NCBI GenBank assembly: GCA_017534835.1
Contig: JAFXVT010000061.1
Span: forward strand, 1-41,398
Reading direction: 5' to 3'
Source of the DNA: Ruminococcus sp.
GTDB taxonomy: Bacteria > Bacillota > Clostridia > Oscillospirales > Ruminococcaceae
DNA length: 41,398 bases
Numbering within the stretch: position 1 is the first letter of the stretch; each line of letters begins with the position of its first letter. The position numbers and the translations under genes are program-made. Below the pieces are notes generated by a model. That model saw nothing but the letters and a program-made list of their open reading frames with translations. It did no database searches and was not told the DNA's origin. Shown here piece by piece: positions 30,777-41,200 of the stretch.

Positions 30777-32867
30777 ATGACCAGCATTCCTGAAATATTC
30801 GGATGCAGCGTTTTCAACGAAACTGTGATGAAAAACAAGCTGCCGAAGAATGTCTACAAGAACCTCAGACGAACTATGGAGAAGGGCGAGCCCCTCGACA
30901 CAGAAACCGCCGACGTCGTTGCAAACGCTATCAAGGACTGGGCGATAGAGCACGGCGCTACGCATTATACTCACTGGTTCCAGCCGATGACCGGCTCGAC
31001 CGCTGAAAAGCATGATTCCTTCATCAATCCAGGTCCGAACGGAACTGCACTTATGGAATTCTCCGGAAAGGCTCTCATCAAGGGCGAGCCGGACGCTTCC
31101 TCGTTCCCGTCGGGCGGTCTGCGCCAGACCAGCTCCGCACGCGGATATACTGCGTGGGACCCCACCTCCTATTGCTTCGTCAAGGAGGGAAGCCTCTATA
31201 TACCGACAGTTTTCGTCTCATACACCGGCGAGACCCTCGACAAGAAGACTCCGCTCCTCCGTTCAATGGATGCCCTCAGCAAGACCGCTGTACGCTTCCT
31301 GAAGCTGTTCGGCAACGAGAATGTTACCCGCGTTACATCGACAGTCGGAGCTGAGCAGGAATATTTCCTCATCGACAAGAATAAATATGACCAGCGCGAG
31401 GACCTTGTCCTCACCGGACGCACACTTTTTGGTGCAAAGCCTCCCAAGGGTCAGGAGCTCGACGACCAGTATTTTGCCAACCTCAAGCCGAGGATAGCCG
31501 CTTATATGGCTGAGCTCGACGAGGAGCTCTGGAAGCTCGGCATCTACTCCAAGACAAAGCACAACGAAGTTGCTCCGGCACAGCACGAAATGGCACCGAT
31601 TTTCACGACCTCCAACCTTGGCACAGACCAGAACGAGCTCGCAATGGAGGTAATGGAGAAGGTCGCACTCCGCCACGGACTCGTCTGCCTGCTCCACGAG
31701 AAGCCCTTTGAAGGCGTAAACGGCTCAGGAAAGCACAACAACTGGTCTATGTCCACCAATGACGGACAGAATCTCCTCGACCCCGGCGATACGCCGATGG
31801 AGAACCTCCAGTTCCTCACTATACTCTGCGCACTCATCAAGGGCGTTGACGAATACGCTGACCTTATGCGCCTTTCCGCCGCCTCTGCCGGAAATGACCA
31901 CCGCCTCGGCGCGGATGAAGCTCCGCCGGCGATAATCTCCATGTTCCTCGGCGAGGAGCTCGATGCTGTCCTCAAGGCTATCGAGGAGGACGGCGTATAC
32001 AAGACCAAGGCAAAGAATTTCGAGATAGGCGTGAATGCGCTCCCCTCATTCCCGAAGGATTCCACGGACAGAAACAGAACTTCACCCTTCGCGTTCACAG
32101 GAAACAGATTTGAGTTCCGTATGGTCGGCTCGTCCGATAATATCGCCTGCCCGAACGCTCTGCTCAACACTATCGTTGCAGAGGAACTGAGCCAGTTCAC
32201 CGAGATACTCGAGCCGTTCAAGGACACTGATGAGTTCGAGGACGAGGTAAAGAAGCTGCTCAAGGACGTGCTCAAAAAGCACCGCCGCATCATTTTCAAC
32301 GGCGACGGCTACTCGCCTGAGTGGGTCAAGGAGGCTGAGAGAAGAGGGCTTCCCAACTATCCCTCAACTGTCGACTGTATGCCGCACTACACCGACGAGA
32401 AGAATCTCCGTATCCTTCGCAAATTCGGCATTTACAACCGTGAAGAGCTCACAGCGCGCACCGAGATACACCTTGAGAAATACTCAAAGACAAGACGCAT
32501 AGAAGCGCGTACAATGGTCGAAATGGCAAGAAAGCAGCTGCTTCCGGCTTCTCTCGAATACCTCGATAAGCTCTGCACAGCTATCGCCTGCAAGAAAACG
32601 ATAGGTCTCACCTCCAAGTCCGAGGAGAAGATAGCTGCAAAGCTCAACGACCTCTGTGACAAATTCTACGATTCGATAGAACGCCTCGAAAAGCAGATAG
32701 CTTCTGCGTGTGCGATAAAGGACGTGCTGAAGCAGGCTGAATACTACCACGACTATGTACTCGCCGAAATGGACATCATGCGAAGCATAGCCGACGAGAT
32801 AGAGCTCAATATGCCGCTCAGCTACTGGCCTATCCCGACATATTCCGAGATAATCTACAACGTCTGA
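30777..32867 (+). CDS. glnN: Type III glutamine synthetase
   Basis: This encodes 696 residues, the length of GSIII and far longer than type I (about 450). The ATG has AGGAGGAA in front. Family blocks include the N-terminal [46 protein letters not shown] (metal-binding glutamates) and [22 protein letters not shown] (ATP/glutamate binding) and [21 protein letters not shown] follow. GSIII makes glutamine from glutamate, ammonia and ATP as a dodecamer, and is the main ammonia-assimilating synthetase of ruminococci and Bacteroides. Single-gene unit with its own promoter and terminator. Confidence 0.96.
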   Translation: MTSIPEIFGCSVFNETVMKNKLPKNVYKNLRRTMEKGEPLDTETADVVANAIKDWAIEHGATHYTHWFQPMTGSTAEKHDSFINPGPNGTALMEFSGKALIKGEPDASSFPSGGLRQTSSARGYTAWDPTSYCFVKEGSLYIPTVFVSYTGETLDKKTPLLRSMDALSKTAVRFLKLFGNENVTRVTSTVGAEQEYFLIDKNKYDQREDLVLTGRTLFGAKPPKGQELDDQYFANLKPRIAAYMAELDEELWKLGIYSKTKHNEVAPAQHEMAPIFTTSNLGTDQNELAMEVMEKVALRHGLVCLLHEKPFEGVNGSGKHNNWSMSTNDGQNLLDPGDTPMENLQFLTILCALIKGVDEYADLMRLSAASAGNDHRLGADEAPPAIISMFLGEELDAVLKAIEEDGVYKTKAKNFEIGVNALPSFPKDSTDRNRTSPFAFTGNRFEFRMVGSSDNIACPNALLNTIVAEELSQFTEILEPFKDTDEFEDEVKKLLKDVLKKHRRIIFNGDGYSPEWVKEAERRGLPNYPSTVDCMPHYTDEKNLRILRKFGIYNREELTARTEIHLEKYSKTRRIEARTMVEMARKQLLPASLEYLDKLCTAIACKKTIGLTSKSEEKIAAKLNDLCDKFYDSIERLEKQIASACAIKDVLKQAEYYHDYVLAEMDIMRSIADEIELNMPLSYWPIPTYSEIIYNV

Positions 32868-32873
32868 CATCAG

Positions 32874-32914
32874 GCTGTCAGGAACAGGGTCCCCCCTCTC
32901 CTGACAGCTTTTTT
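32874..32914 (+). terminator. Terminator of glnN
   Basis: GCTGTCAGGA (32874-32883) and TCCTGACAGC (32899-32908) pair perfectly around a 15-base loop, followed by six T residues. Confidence 0.9.
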
Positions 32915-32927
32915 ATCGTCTGCGATA

Positions 32928-32956
32928 TTGACAAACCGTGCGGAATATAGTATAAT
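32928..32956 (+). promoter_or_regulatory. Consensus promoter of greA-lysS
   Basis: Perfect TTGACA (32928-32933), a 17-bp spacer, perfect TATAAT (32951-32956). Leader about 50 bases to the greA ATG. Confidence 0.88.
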
Positions 32957-33012
32957 ATAGAAGTATGTTTATTCTTAACCGTAAACAATTATAATCTAAG
33001 GAGTTGTTCAAT

Positions 33013-33480
33013 ATGGGAAAGCAGATGTCCAGATCGAGCTATGATAAGCTTGTTCTCGAGCTTGATGATCTCAAGATCAATAAACGTAAGGAAGTTGCCG
33101 AGCGCCTTAAAGTTGCGCGTTCCTACGGTGACCTTTCAGAAAATGCCGAGTACGATGAGGCTAAAAACGAGCAGGCTATCCTCGAAGCTAAGATAGCTGA
33201 GCTCCAGCACACCATCGACAACGCAGAGGTCATCGAGGATTCCAATATCTCCGTTGACGAGATCGGTATGGGCTCAGTCATCAGGATAAAGAAGCTCGGA
33301 AGCGACAAGATAGAGGAATTCAAGATCGTCGGAACAAACCACGTTGACGTGAGAAACCGTATGATCTCCGATGAATCCCCCATCGGCAAGGCTGCTATGA
33401 AGAAGAAGGTCGGCGACACATTCATCGTCGAGGCACCTGTCGGCGAGCTCCGCTATGAGGTCGTGGAGATCTCGAAATAA
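33013..33480 (+). CDS. greA: Transcription elongation factor GreA
   Basis: This encodes 155 residues. The ATG at 33013 has AAGGAG nine bases before; a TTG at 33004 touches the ribosome site and is excluded. The N-terminal coiled coil carries the acidic tip ARSYGDLSENAEYDEAK, whose D and E residues act in RNA polymerase's secondary channel to stimulate transcript cleavage. The C-terminal FKBP-like domain has EFKIVGTNHVD, SDESPIGKA and GDTFIVEAPVGE. Length and motifs are normal. It rescues backtracked RNA polymerase. It is followed 20 bases later by lysS, a common clostridial arrangement. Confidence 0.95.
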   Translation: MGKQMSRSSYDKLVLELDDLKINKRKEVAERLKVARSYGDLSENAEYDEAKNEQAILEAKIAELQHTIDNAEVIEDSNISVDEIGMGSVIRIKKLGSDKIEEFKIVGTNHVDVRNRMISDESPIGKAAMKKKVGDTFIVEAPVGELRYEVVEISK

Positions 33481-33500
33481 TTCCCGAAAGGACGTTTAAT

Positions 33501-35117
33501 ATGAGCGAAAACACTGTTAATCCCGCTGCTCCCGCTGAGGAAGAGCAGGACATAAATATACTAAAGAAGGACAGACTCGACAAGCTCGCTGCTCTCCGCG
33601 AGGGCGGCTGCGACCCGTTCACCGTCACCAAGTACGATGTTACAGGTCACGCTGCCGATTACAAGGCTGAGTACGAGGCTAAGGAGGCTGAGCTCATCGC
33701 TGCTGCCGGCGGCGACGAGGAGAAGCTCAACGCTTCACTTGAGGCTCTCCACGAGACAAATATCCGCATCGCAGGACGTATAATGAGCTGGAGAGATATG
33801 GGCAAGGCAAACTTCATCGACGTCCGCGACGCATCCGACCGTATCCAGGTATATGTGCGCTCCAACGACATCGGCGCCGACCTCTTCAAGGAATTCAAGA
33901 AGAAGTGGGACATCGGCGACATCATCGGCGTTGAAGGCTTCGTTTTCAGAACGAGAAAGGGAGAGATCTCTATCCACGCAAGAAAGATAGTGCTCCTCTC
34001 GAAGTCCCTCCTTCCGCTCCCCGAGAAGTGGCACGGACTCAAGGATACCGATACAAGATACCGTCAGCGCTATCTCGACCTCATCATCAACCCCGAGGTC
34101 AAGGACACATTCGTCAAGCGCTCAAAGATAATCGCTTCCATAAGACGCTATCTCGATGATCAGGGCTTTATGGAGGTCGAGACTCCTATGCTCGTTTCAA
34201 ATGCAGGCGGTGCAGCTGCAAGACCGTTCGAGACTCACTATAACGCTCTCGACGAGGAAGTCAAGCTCCGTATCAGCCTTGAGCTCTACCTCAAGCGCCT
34301 CATCGTCGGCGGTCTTGAAAGAGTTTACGAGATAGGCAGAGTTTTCCGCAACGAGGGTGTCGATACACGCCACAACCCCGAATTCACACTTATGGAGCTC
34401 TATCAGGCTTACACCGATTACTACGGTATGATGGACCTCACAGAGAATATGTTCCGCCACGTTGCTCAGGAGGTATGCGGTACAACCTGCGTTCCCTACG
34501 GCGAATATATGATTGACCTCGGCAAGCCCTTCGAGAGACTCACTATGATAGACGCCGTAAAGAAGTATTCCGGCGTTGATTTCACCAATATCACAACTCT
34601 CGAGGAAGCACGCAGGATCGCTGATGAAAAGGGCGTTGAGTACGAGGAGCGCCACAAGCGCGGCGATATCCTCAACCTCTTCTTCGAGGCTTTCGTTGAG
34701 GAGCACCTCATACAGCCTACATTCATTATGGATCACCCGATAGAGATCTCTCCCCTCACAAAGAAGAAGCCGGATGCTCCCGAATACGTTGAGCGCTTCG
34801 AGCTCTTCATCACAGGACGTGAGATGTGCAACGCATACTCCGAGCTCAATGACCCCATCGACCAGCGCGAGCGCTTCAAGGCTCAGGAAGAGGCTCTCAG
34901 CCAGGGCGACGAGGAAGCTAACCGCACCGACGAGGACTTCCTCCGCGCACTTGAGATAGGTATGCCTCCTACGGGCGGTATCGGCTACGGCATCGACCGT
35001 CTCGTTATGCTGCTCACGAACAGCGCTTCTATCAGAGACGTGCTCCTCTTCCCGACGATGAAGAGCTTGCCCGCAAACAGCGGCAGACCTGCCAAGGAAG
35101 ACGAAGAGGAAGAATAA
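33501..35117 (+). CDS. lysS: Lysyl-tRNA synthetase, class II
   Basis: This encodes 538 residues. An N-terminal OB-fold (IRIAGRIMSWRDMGKANFID) binds the anticodon. The class II core shows motif 1 around FMEVETPML, motif 2 VFRNEGVDTRHNPEFT, and motif 3 GYGIDRLVMLLT. DTRYRQRYLDL is a LysRS signature. A C-terminal acidic tail (PAKEDEEEE) extends beyond the usual end, and an extra segment of about 30 residues near position 50-80 is rich in Glu and Ala. It charges tRNA-Lys. No T-box lies ahead; it is read from the greA promoter. Confidence 0.96.
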   Translation: MSENTVNPAAPAEEEQDINILKKDRLDKLAALREGGCDPFTVTKYDVTGHAADYKAEYEAKEAELIAAAGGDEEKLNASLEALHETNIRIAGRIMSWRDMGKANFIDVRDASDRIQVYVRSNDIGADLFKEFKKKWDIGDIIGVEGFVFRTRKGEISIHARKIVLLSKSLLPLPEKWHGLKDTDTRYRQRYLDLIINPEVKDTFVKRSKIIASIRRYLDDQGFMEVETPMLVSNAGGAAARPFETHYNALDEEVKLRISLELYLKRLIVGGLERVYEIGRVFRNEGVDTRHNPEFTLMELYQAYTDYYGMMDLTENMFRHVAQEVCGTTCVPYGEYMIDLGKPFERLTMIDAVKKYSGVDFTNITTLEEARRIADEKGVEYEERHKRGDILNLFFEAFVEEHLIQPTFIMDHPIEISPLTKKKPDAPEYVERFELFITGREMCNAYSELNDPIDQRERFKAQEEALSQGDEEANRTDEDFLRALEIGMPPTGGIGYGIDRLVMLLTNSASIRDVLLFPTMKSLPANSGRPAKEDEEEE

Positions 35118-35131
35118 GAACACCAATTCAC

Positions 35132-35155
35132 GGGCGGACTGAAGTCCGCCCTTAT
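35132..35155 (+). terminator. Weak terminator or attenuator after lysS
   Basis: GGGCGGAC (35132-35139) pairs with GTCCGCCC (35144-35151) around a TGAA loop, followed by TTATCCTT. The T-run is broken and the next gene starts 18 bases later with no promoter visible, so partial read-through is likely. Confidence 0.6.
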
Positions 35156-35172
35156 CCTTACCTGGAGGTAAT

Positions 35173-36081
35173 ATGAAGGAAGAAGAAAAGAGGCAGCCGG
35201 AAAGCTCCGGCGACGAAAGGCTCCACATCTCAAAGAGCGTTTTTGAGACCTCTAAGGAAATGCAGGAAAAAGCAGAAGAGGAGCTCCGTCTGAAACGCGA
35301 GGAGGCTCAGAAAAAGTACGAGCTGAAAAGGAAAAGAGCTGCCGAGGCACGCGATAAGCGCCTTGAGGAAGAACGGCTCGAGCTTCTGCGGCTGAAGACC
35401 GGCGTTATCGAGGAAAGTGAAACTATCCGCGAGGAGCCTGAAGAGGAGATCAGGCTGACATTTCCCCAGAAAATAGGCAATTTCCTCTACCACAACAAAT
35501 GGTGGCTCGGTATCGGCTGCGTTATCGCATTCATCGGTGGTTTCCTCGTCTATGACCACATCACGACTCCGCGCCCGGATATGATAGTTCTGCTCATAGG
35601 CGAAAATACAGCCCTCGGCGAAGAGGACGGTCTGAAGGAGTATCTCTCTCAATTCACCAATGACAACAACAAAAACGGCAAAAAGCTCACTTCCGTCTAC
35701 TACATCCCATATACAGGCGTGGAAAGAGACGATTTCATCAACAGCGTACCACAGCAGCTCTCGACTGAGCTGCAAAACTCAGATGCGGTCGTGATAATCA
35801 GCAACAGCAAGCTAGCAGATGTCATCACTCTCGAAACGAACCTCGTTGACCTCTCTGAGCTCTATCCCGGCAACGAGCACGTGGACAAATACAAGTTCAT
35901 GCTCTCCGGCACAGATTTTACGAAAAAGGTCGGCGTCCCGGAAGCTTCCGTTTCCGATGACTGGTTCATCGCTATCCGCAAGCCGCAGGACCTCCTCTAC
36001 TCCAAGAAAAAGAATATGCAGGAGACCTACGACAAGGACATTTCCGCTTTTGACGCTATTGTGAACGACCTCAGTGAATAG
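35173..36081 (+). CDS. Single-pass membrane protein with N-terminal coiled coil
   Basis: This encodes 302 residues; the ATG has GGAGG five bases ahead. Residues about 20-80 are a highly charged Glu/Lys/Arg coiled coil in the cytoplasm. One membrane helix lies at 110-128 (WWLGIGCVIAFIGGFLVY). About 170 residues outside follow, with a periplasmic-binding-like alternation (MIVLLIGENTAL, then DAVVIISNSKLADVIT) and a DWFIAIRKPQDL segment. I do not recognise the family. The position after greA-lysS suggests expression with them at a lower level. The shape would suit a sensor or an anchoring protein, but nothing shows which. Confidence 0.75.
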   Translation: MKEEEKRQPESSGDERLHISKSVFETSKEMQEKAEEELRLKREEAQKKYELKRKRAAEARDKRLEEERLELLRLKTGVIEESETIREEPEEEIRLTFPQKIGNFLYHNKWWLGIGCVIAFIGGFLVYDHITTPRPDMIVLLIGENTALGEEDGLKEYLSQFTNDNNKNGKKLTSVYYIPYTGVERDDFINSVPQQLSTELQNSDAVVIISNSKLADVITLETNLVDLSELYPGNEHVDKYKFMLSGTDFTKKVGVPEASVSDDWFIAIRKPQDLLYSKKKNMQETYDKDISAFDAIVNDLSE

Positions 36082-36109
36082 GCTTCGCACAGCAAAAATG
36101 CCATAGATA

Positions 36110-36138
36110 TTGACTTTTAAGCGGAAAAAGTGTATAAT
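36110..36138 (+). promoter_or_regulatory. Promoter of glmS
   Basis: TTGACT (36110-36115), a 17-bp spacer, TATAAT (36133-36138). The leader is only about 45 bases and contains a small hairpin, TGCGG/CCGCA around five T residues (36151-36165). It is too short for the glmS ribozyme. Confidence 0.8.
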
Positions 36139-36189
36139 TAAGAAAGGTTGTGCGGTTTTTCCGCATAAAGACTGGAGGTAACATTAACT

Positions 36190-38028
36190 ATGTGTGGAAT
36201 CGTAGGATTTACAGGCGACGCTCAGGCAGCTCCCATTTTGCTTGACGGACTTGCAAAGCTCGAATACAGAGGATATGACTCTGCCGGTATCGCAGTCCGC
36301 GACGGCAGCAATGATACAGAAATAGTAAAGGCGAAGGGCAAGCTCAAGGTCCTCACCGAAATGACCAATTGCGGTAAAGCTGTCAAGGGAAGCTGCGGCA
36401 TCGGTCACACCCGCTGGGCAACTCACGGTGAGCCCTCAACTCTCAACGCTCACCCCCACGCAAGCGACGATGAGAACGTCGTTGCCGTTCACAACGGTAT
36501 CATCGAGAACTATCAGGAGCTCAAGGAAAAGCTCATCAAGAGCGGCTATGAGTTCAAGAGCCAGACCGATACAGAGGTGGCTGTAAAGCTCATCGACTAT
36601 TACTTCAAGAAGTACGGTCTCGGTCCGGTGGACTCCATCGCACGCGCTATGATACGTATCCGCGGCTCTTACGCTCTCTGCGTAATGTTCAAGGACTTCC
36701 CCGGCGAAATATACACAGCACGCAAGGACAGCCCGATGATAATCGGTATCTCAGGCGGCGAGACCTACGTCGCTTCCGATGTTCCGGCTATACTCAAATA
36801 TACAAGAAATGTCTACTACATCGGCAATATGGAGATAGCAAAGCTCGAAAAGGGCGCTGTCACCTTCTATAACATCGACCGTGAGGAGATAGACAAGGAA
36901 CTCGTCGAGATAAAGTGGGACGCTGAGGCTGCCGAAAAGGGCGGCTATGAGCACTTTATGCTCAAGGAGATACACGAGCAGCCCAAGGTCATCCGCGACA
37001 CTATCAACTCAGTTGTCAAGGACGGGAAGATAGTCCTCGATGAATTCGGTCTCAGCGACGAAGAGGTAAAGGAGATACAGCAGATATACATCGTTGCGTG
37101 CGGCTCGGCATACCACGTTGGTATGGCTGTACAGTACGTTATCGAGGCTCTCACGACTATCCCCGTAAGAGTCGAGCTCGCTTCCGAATTCAGATACAGG
37201 AAGATGCCCCTCAACAAGAAGAGCCTCGCTATCATCATCAGCCAGTCCGGTGAGACCGCCGACAGCCGTGCCGCTCTCACTCTTGCAAAGGAAAACGGCG
37301 TCAAGACACTCGGTATCGTAAACGTTATCGGCTCCAACATCGCAAGAGATGCCGACAATGTGTTCTATACACTTGCAGGTCCCGAAATATCGGTAGCTAC
37401 AACCAAGGCTTACAGCACTCAGCTCATCGCCGGCTATCTGCTCGCAATGCAGCTTGCAAAGGTGCGCGGAGAGGTGACCGACGAGAGATTCGCCGAGCTC
37501 CTCGACGAGATACAGACTATCCCCGACAAAGTCTCAAAGATACTTGAGGATAAGGAGCGCCTCCAGTGGTTCGCTGCTAAATTCGCCAATATCCGCGACG
37601 CATTCTTCATCGGACGCGGCATCGACTACGCAGTAAGCCTTGAGGGAAGCCTCAAGATGAAGGAGATAAGCTATATCCACTCAGAGGCATACGCTGCCGG
37701 CGAGCTCAAGCACGGTCCTATCTCGCTCATTGAAAACGGAACTCTCGTTATCAGTGTCATCACCCAGCAGGACCTCTTCGAGAAGACTGTTTCAAATATG
37801 GTGGAGTGCAAATCGCGCGGAGCATACATTATGGGGCTCACCACCTACGGCAACTACAGCGTCGAGGACAATGCCGATTTTACGGCTTACATCCCCAAGA
37901 CAGACCCGCTTTTCGCAGCAAGTCTCGCTGTTGTACCGCTTCAGCTCCTCGGATACTATGTGTCCGTCGCAAAGGGACTCGACGTCGACAAACCGCGTAA
38001 CCTCGCCAAGAGCGTTACTGTTGAATAA
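36190..38028 (+). CDS. glmS: Glutamine-fructose-6-phosphate aminotransferase (isomerising)
   Basis: This encodes 612 residues. The start MCGIVGF gives the N-terminal catalytic cysteine after Met removal. The glutaminase domain continues with YRGYDSAGIAV and GHTRWATHGEPS. Two SIS domains follow (CGSAYHVGMAVQY; ISQSGETADSRAAL; GRGIDYAVSLEGSLKMKEI) and the C-terminal KSVTVE closes it. It makes glucosamine-6-phosphate for peptidoglycan. The ATG is preceded by GGAGG at a longer than usual distance (about 12 bases), which could lower its translation. It has its own promoter and terminator. Confidence 0.97.
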   Translation: MCGIVGFTGDAQAAPILLDGLAKLEYRGYDSAGIAVRDGSNDTEIVKAKGKLKVLTEMTNCGKAVKGSCGIGHTRWATHGEPSTLNAHPHASDDENVVAVHNGIIENYQELKEKLIKSGYEFKSQTDTEVAVKLIDYYFKKYGLGPVDSIARAMIRIRGSYALCVMFKDFPGEIYTARKDSPMIIGISGGETYVASDVPAILKYTRNVYYIGNMEIAKLEKGAVTFYNIDREEIDKELVEIKWDAEAAEKGGYEHFMLKEIHEQPKVIRDTINSVVKDGKIVLDEFGLSDEEVKEIQQIYIVACGSAYHVGMAVQYVIEALTTIPVRVELASEFRYRKMPLNKKSLAIIISQSGETADSRAALTLAKENGVKTLGIVNVIGSNIARDADNVFYTLAGPEISVATTKAYSTQLIAGYLLAMQLAKVRGEVTDERFAELLDEIQTIPDKVSKILEDKERLQWFAAKFANIRDAFFIGRGIDYAVSLEGSLKMKEISYIHSEAYAAGELKHGPISLIENGTLVISVITQQDLFEKTVSNMVECKSRGAYIMGLTTYGNYSVEDNADFTAYIPKTDPLFAASLAVVPLQLLGYYVSVAKGLDVDKPRNLAKSVTVE

Positions 38029-38038
38029 CGAACTATCA

Positions 38039-38067
38039 GGGAGACAGCTTAGGCTGTCCCCCTTTTT
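38039..38067 (+). terminator. Terminator of glmS
   Basis: GGGAGACAGC (38039-38048) pairs with GCTGTCCCCC (38053-38062), one mismatch, loop TTAG, then five T residues. Confidence 0.85.
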
Positions 38068-38115
38068 GCGCCGTGAGTCTGCTACAATATGTCAGTCTAA
38101 CAGCACAAAAAGTCA

Positions 38116-38144
38116 TTTACAATGTGTTCATAATATGCTATAAT
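38116..38144 (+). promoter_or_regulatory. Promoter of the pectinase gene
   Basis: TTTACA (38116-38121), a 17-bp spacer, TATAAT (38139-38144). The leader is about 70 bases and contains GGTAAA...TTTACC, able to form a 6-bp stem just before the ribosome site. Confidence 0.75.
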
Positions 38145-38219
38145 ACAATAAATAGTATGCCTCAGTTCAGGTAAACTGTTGAATTTACCCAAAACAAGCG
38201 TGAGAAAAGGAGTTTTATT

Positions 38220-41200
38220 ATGAACAGCAGAGCAAGAAAGCAAACTCTGACTGTAGTGGCTGTTTTTGCCGTACTCTGTATGATCGTCAGCCAGTTCCTC
38301 GCCTTCCCTCAGAGGACTGCCAACGCTGCCGGTACTGACCTGTATGTAGGCTATGCAGGCAGGGCAAACAACTTCTCAACAGTTCAGGACGCTGTCAACA
38401 GGGCAGCAAGTCTCAACCCCTCAAGCGAAAACGACCGCGTTACTATCCACATCGCGCCCGGAACCTACCGCCAGCAGGTAGTTGTCCAGACGCCCTACAT
38501 CACATTCGTGAACGACGAGCCCTCAAAGGGTGATGCCGTCCTCACGTGGTACTACGGCATCGGCTACAAATACTACAGCGCCAACTCAAAGGGCTATTAC
38601 GACGCTTCTCTTGCGGCTTCAAAGTCAGGCAAGAACGTAGCGAACTACCGCTGGGGCGCAACTGTACAGCTCTGGCCTAAGGCTACGAATTTCAAGGCTG
38701 AGAACATCGTCTTCGAGAACTCGTTCAACCGCTATATCACGCAGGAAGAGCTCGCTGACGGAGTTGAATGCACTAACGAGACTCTCAAAGTTCAGCGCAA
38801 TCAGGGCGTTGACGTTAAGTCAAAGGCTTACACCGAGCGCGCTGCTGCTCTTTCAGCAGACACCGGCTACTGCGAATTCCTCAACTGCCAGTTCCTCTCG
38901 AGTCAGGATACACTTTACACAGGCGGCTCACCGCAGTATTACAAGAACTGCCTCATCGAGGGACAGACAGACTACATCTTCGGCGGAAGCAACGCTGTAT
39001 TCGACGGCTGTGAGCTCCGCTGGAAGGGCTACAGCTCCGGCTCAACAGGCGGATATATCACAGCTGCAAGAGCTCAGGGCGACCCATATACCGGCTATCT
39101 CTTCAATAACTGCACCGTTACAGGCAATTCCCAGCTCACAGTAACTCCCGGCTACCTCGGCAGACCGTGGGCTCAGACTGCTAAGGTCCTCTTCGTGAAC
39201 ACGACTCTCCAGAACTCGAATATGATACGTGCTGAGGGCTGGTACTCTATGAGCGGCGTTCAGCCCGAGACTGTTGACGGCTTCAAGGAGAACGGCACAA
39301 AGCTCTCGAACGGTCAGAAGGTGGACCTCTCGCAGCGCAAGGGACACACCGTCTCCGACAGCGACGCTGCCGGCATCAACCTCAAGAACTATATGAACAA
39401 CTGGACTCCCTCATTCCTCAGCGCAGGCTCAGGCTCTCAGGAGCAGCAGCAGTCCGGAAATCCCGGTGTTTCAGACGCTATCAGGCTCTGCGGAGGCTGG
39501 TTCGAGGAAGCTTTCGTTGAGTGGGACAGCTCAAAGCTCGGAAGCGGCATAAAGGTAAGCTATGCTCCCTCCGGAACATCTTCCTACACAGCTGTCGACT
39601 CTCAGCTCATACGCGGCAGCAGAGTCGATATTCCCGGTCTCAAGGGCAATACAAAATATGACATCAGAGTAGAAGGCTCCGGCGGAGCTGCGACCTGCAC
39701 TGTCACAACAATGGCATTCGACCGCAGCGGCTATGCTCATTACAACAATTCCTCCGCTGTCGGCGCTTACAACAACGACGGTACGCTCAGATCAGGCGTT
39801 ACTGTCATCTACGTTACCAACTCAAACAAGGATTCTATCACATACAACGGCAAGACCGGTCTGTATGACATTTTCTACAGCGCAAAGCCGAGCAATGTTG
39901 TTTTCAGATTCATCGGCACTCTCGGTGTTCCCTCTGGCGCAAAGGCTAATGACGGCAAGCAGAATGACGGTTCGAGCATGCTCTATCTCCAGAACGCGGA
40001 AAACGTTACGATCGAGGGTATCGGCTACGATGCCAACCTCGACAAGTGGGGCTTCGAGATGAAGCGCTCAAAGAACTGCGAGGTACGAAATCTCTGGCTC
40101 GGCAAGTATCCCGATGACGGCATTTCGATGACCGGCTCATCCGATAACAGCTCCTCGCATATCTGGGTCCACAACAACACCATCGAATCAGGCTATAACG
40201 CATACGCTGGCAACGGAACTGTCGATGCTGACAAGGCTGACGGCGACGGCTCTACAGATATCAAGTGGACTGAGTACGTGACCATTTCCTACAACGTTTA
40301 CAATAACTGCCACAAGACCTCACTCGTCGGCGGCGGTACAACTCACGAGCAGGACTGGATCACTTACCACCACAACTGGTTCAACAACACTGAATCACGT
40401 AATCCCCGTGCAAGAAACGCTCATATCCACAGCTACAACAATCTCTTCTCCACAAACAAGCAGTACGGTATCGGAGCCTCCTACAATTCAAGAGTGTTCT
40501 CCGAATCCAACTACTTCGACAGGACAAATCTCCCGCTCGATGCCGTAAATATGGGCAGCGATGCTTACTCAGGAACGATAAAGTCCTTCAACGACAAGTT
40601 CGACAACTGCAATATGGGCAGCGGACTTGCTTACAAGATCGTCTACAGCAGAAACGAAGCCGCTCAGATAAACAACCTCAAGTCCGGCGGCGCAAACTAC
40701 GATAACTTCGACCTCAATATGTACAGCTATTCCGCACAGACTCCCGACCAGGCAAAGTCTACTGTCACTGACCTCGCCGGTCGTATGCAGCAGAAGGCTT
40801 ACAATGCCGGCTCTGTTTCACAGGGTCAGGATCCGCCTGTTCAGGAAGAGCTCAAGAGCACTCTCATCAGCAAGCTTGAGCCCAAGGACGCTTCCTACGG
40901 CTTCCTCTGGGGGATAGAAGAGAATGTACAGCAGGGCAGCAAGGCGTTCGCTGACCGCGATTTCAGCATCACATCTCTCCCCTCCTCTCTTGCAGGTGCA
41001 GAGCACATCATAACAGCCTGCGACTCCAAGAAGACTGATTCCGACCTCGCAGTTATCACTGCTGCCAAGGACGTCATCGTTTATGTGGCTATGGACGAGA
41101 GAAATCTCACTCCGCCCGCATGGCTCGGAAGCTTTACAAAAACCGGCGAAATAGTTGGTATCACCGACGGAGAGAATGAAAAGCCTTTCGATATTTACTC

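Noticed and set aside
34197-35228. 343-codon minus-strand open frame
   Set aside because: It is antisense to lysS and reads as leucine- and valine-rich sequence produced by the biased codon use of the real gene.
36139-36189. glmS ribozyme expected before glmS
   Set aside because: The space between promoter and gene is far too short and lacks the ribozyme core.
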